From Bacteroidales bacterium (GTDB taxonomy: Bacteria > Bacteroidota > Bacteroidia > Bacteroidales > UBA3824): a stretch of DNA of 64,000 nucleotides. Each line of letters starts with the position of its first letter. Position 1 is the first letter of the stretch. This document shows, piece by piece, positions 63,348-64,000 of the stretch. Under the pieces are notes generated by a model. The model had not been told where the DNA came from. It ran no database searches and worked only from the letters and a program-made list of their open reading frames with translations. The stretch covers positions 1-64,000 of the forward strand of contig JAKSUC010000009.1 in assembly GCA_024413595.1 (NCBI GenBank), in the 5' to 3' direction. The position numbers and the translations under genes are program-made.

Positions 63348-64000
63348 TTATTTTTTCAAAAAAGTATACAGACGAAATCTAAACTGATAATAAAATTTTC
63401 GAAGATATAATTTAGAAAATAAATTAGGTTTATGTCCATTTTCGTAACAAAATTCAAGAAAAGCTTTAATTATAAAATCTTTAGCATTTATAAAATCATT
63501 GATTTTAAAATAAGAAATAGCAAGATTATTAAAAATAGAAGATTGAGAAAAATTTTTAACATTATTATCTTCACCAAATTTAATTGCTAACAAAGAATAA
63601 ATCAATGATTTATTATAATCTTTTAGACAATTCCACGCAGAAGATAAAACGCTATAACACAAAGCCAAAGCGTATGTTTTAGTTTTATTAACATTATTAT
63701 TAATAACACAAAAATCTAAACATTTAATACCCGTATCAATAGCTTCACTATATTTTCCATTAGAATTTAAAATATTAGCCTTTTCAGCATAAAAAGTACA
63801 TAAATCATCATCATTATCATCAATTTCAGTCTGAATTTTAACGGCTAAATCAGAATACTTTAAGGCAAGAGATTTTTGTTTAAATTTATTGAAATATTGC
63901 GAAAAATTATGAGCTAAAATAGCAATTTGTTTAGTAGGCTTTTTGATATATTCAAAAATATTAATAGCAATATCTTCATATTCAAAATTTCGATTATTAA
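63348..64000 (-). CDS. TPR-repeat protein, C-terminal part (cut by window edge)
   Basis: The frame is open from the right edge (no stop over 217 codons) to the TAA at 63348. It consists of TPR-like helical pairs, e.g. QIAILAHNFSQYFNKFKQKS, LALKYSDLAVKIQ, FYAEKANILNSNGKYSEAIDTGIKCL, YSVLSSAWNCLKDYNKSLIYSLLAIKFG and FNNLAISYFKINDFINAKDF. Similar in style to the TPR part of the SpoIIE proteins, but it ends without a phosphatase domain, with a basic tail (LRKFYYQFRFRLYTFLKK). The upstream part, including any signal or DNA-binding domain, lies outside the window. Confidence 0.75.
   Translation of the reverse strand, partial: NNRNFEYEDIAINIFEYIKKPTKQIAILAHNFSQYFNKFKQKSLALKYSDLAVKIQTEIDDNDDDLCTFYAEKANILNSNGKYSEAIDTGIKCLDFCVINNNVNKTKTYALALCYSVLSSAWNCLKDYNKSLIYSLLAIKFGEDNNVKNFSQSSIFNNLAISYFKINDFINAKDFIIKAFLEFCYENGHKPNLFSKLYLRKFYYQFRFRLYTFLKK

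Noticed and set aside
63348-63668. A 106-residue standalone protein
   Set aside because: Its apparent TTG start is internal; the same frame stays open with TPR-like sequence all the way to the window edge, so it is the C-terminal end of a longer gene.
1-64000. tRNA or rRNA genes and riboswitches
   Set aside because: No convincing cloverleaf with a GTTCRANNC arm, rRNA landmark or known riboswitch core was recognised on reading; a covariance-model search would be decisive.

Overview
The window is a strongly AT-rich chromosome segment from a member of the Bacteroidetes, most likely an anaerobic Bacteroidales-like organism. Evidence is the promoter style (TAnnTTTG about 20 bases after TTG, few Shine-Dalgarno sites), families largely confined to that phylum (DUF4153, DUF4907, Kelch/outer-membrane-barrel operons, Reg_prop/Y_Y_Y sensors, the NifU-like plus GGGtGRT pair, the GNAT-argG-argCDBE arginine cluster), an oxygen-independent ribonucleotide reductase (nrdDG) and chorismate dehydratase MqnA of the futalosine menaquinone route. 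No rRNA, tRNA or CRISPR array was seen.

Left part (1-9900): a minus-strand run tsaD - voltage-gated K+ channel - Rel/SpoT-type (p)ppGpp enzyme with a degraded hydrolase site - Crp/Fnr regulator, then a YoeB-type toxin-antitoxin pair, a DUF4153 membrane protein, an unknown anchored protein and a MORN-repeat protein.

Accessory island (about 10340-17180): a 6.5-kb segment bounded on both sides by paired 35-nt hairpin repeats set at the same 51-base pitch (10614-10699 and 17091-17176; a worn fifth copy at 10345-10379). Inside are a 30-codon ORF with a strong Shine-Dalgarno and its own terminator, an unknown gene split by one in-frame stop, a complete Gabija defence pair (GajA OLD-type nuclease, GajB UvrD-type helicase), an orphan XRE/HigA-like regulator and a convergent AAA-ATPase with a DUF234/PD-(D/E)XK-like tail. 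The last two genes and the small ORF are visibly richer in G+C than everything around them, so the island is a mosaic.

Core and signalling part (17200-38820): YpfJ-type zinc metallopeptidase; EI24 membrane protein plus mqnA; a minus-strand run of outer-membrane barrel protein - COG0313 methyltransferase - mnmE - MFS transporter; an acyl-CoA carboxyltransferase subunit; then a group of SpoIIE/PP2C-type phosphatase proteins: a 1608-residue protein with two periplasmic solute-binding domains, a beta-propeller, Y_Y_Y domain, membrane segment, coiled coil and SpoIIE domain, and two tandem TPR-TM-SpoIIE proteins, the first with eroded metal-binding residues. A fourth TPR protein is cut by the right edge.

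Metabolic part (38800-64000): nrdDG; the arginine biosynthesis cluster (acyltransferase, argG, argC, argD, argB, argE-like); a lamin-tail secreted protein and a MalY/PatB C-S lyase; the conserved but poorly understood NifU-like/GGGtGRT pair; MATE exporter; a lipoprotein; cysK; a Kelch lipoprotein - barrel - DUF4907 operon that continues into an HD hydrolase and an LTA-synthase-like phosphotransferase. Start positions were moved downstream of the longest possible ORF where signal peptides, family N-termini or promoter position demanded it. Family assignments rest on motif recognition by eye; no database search was run.
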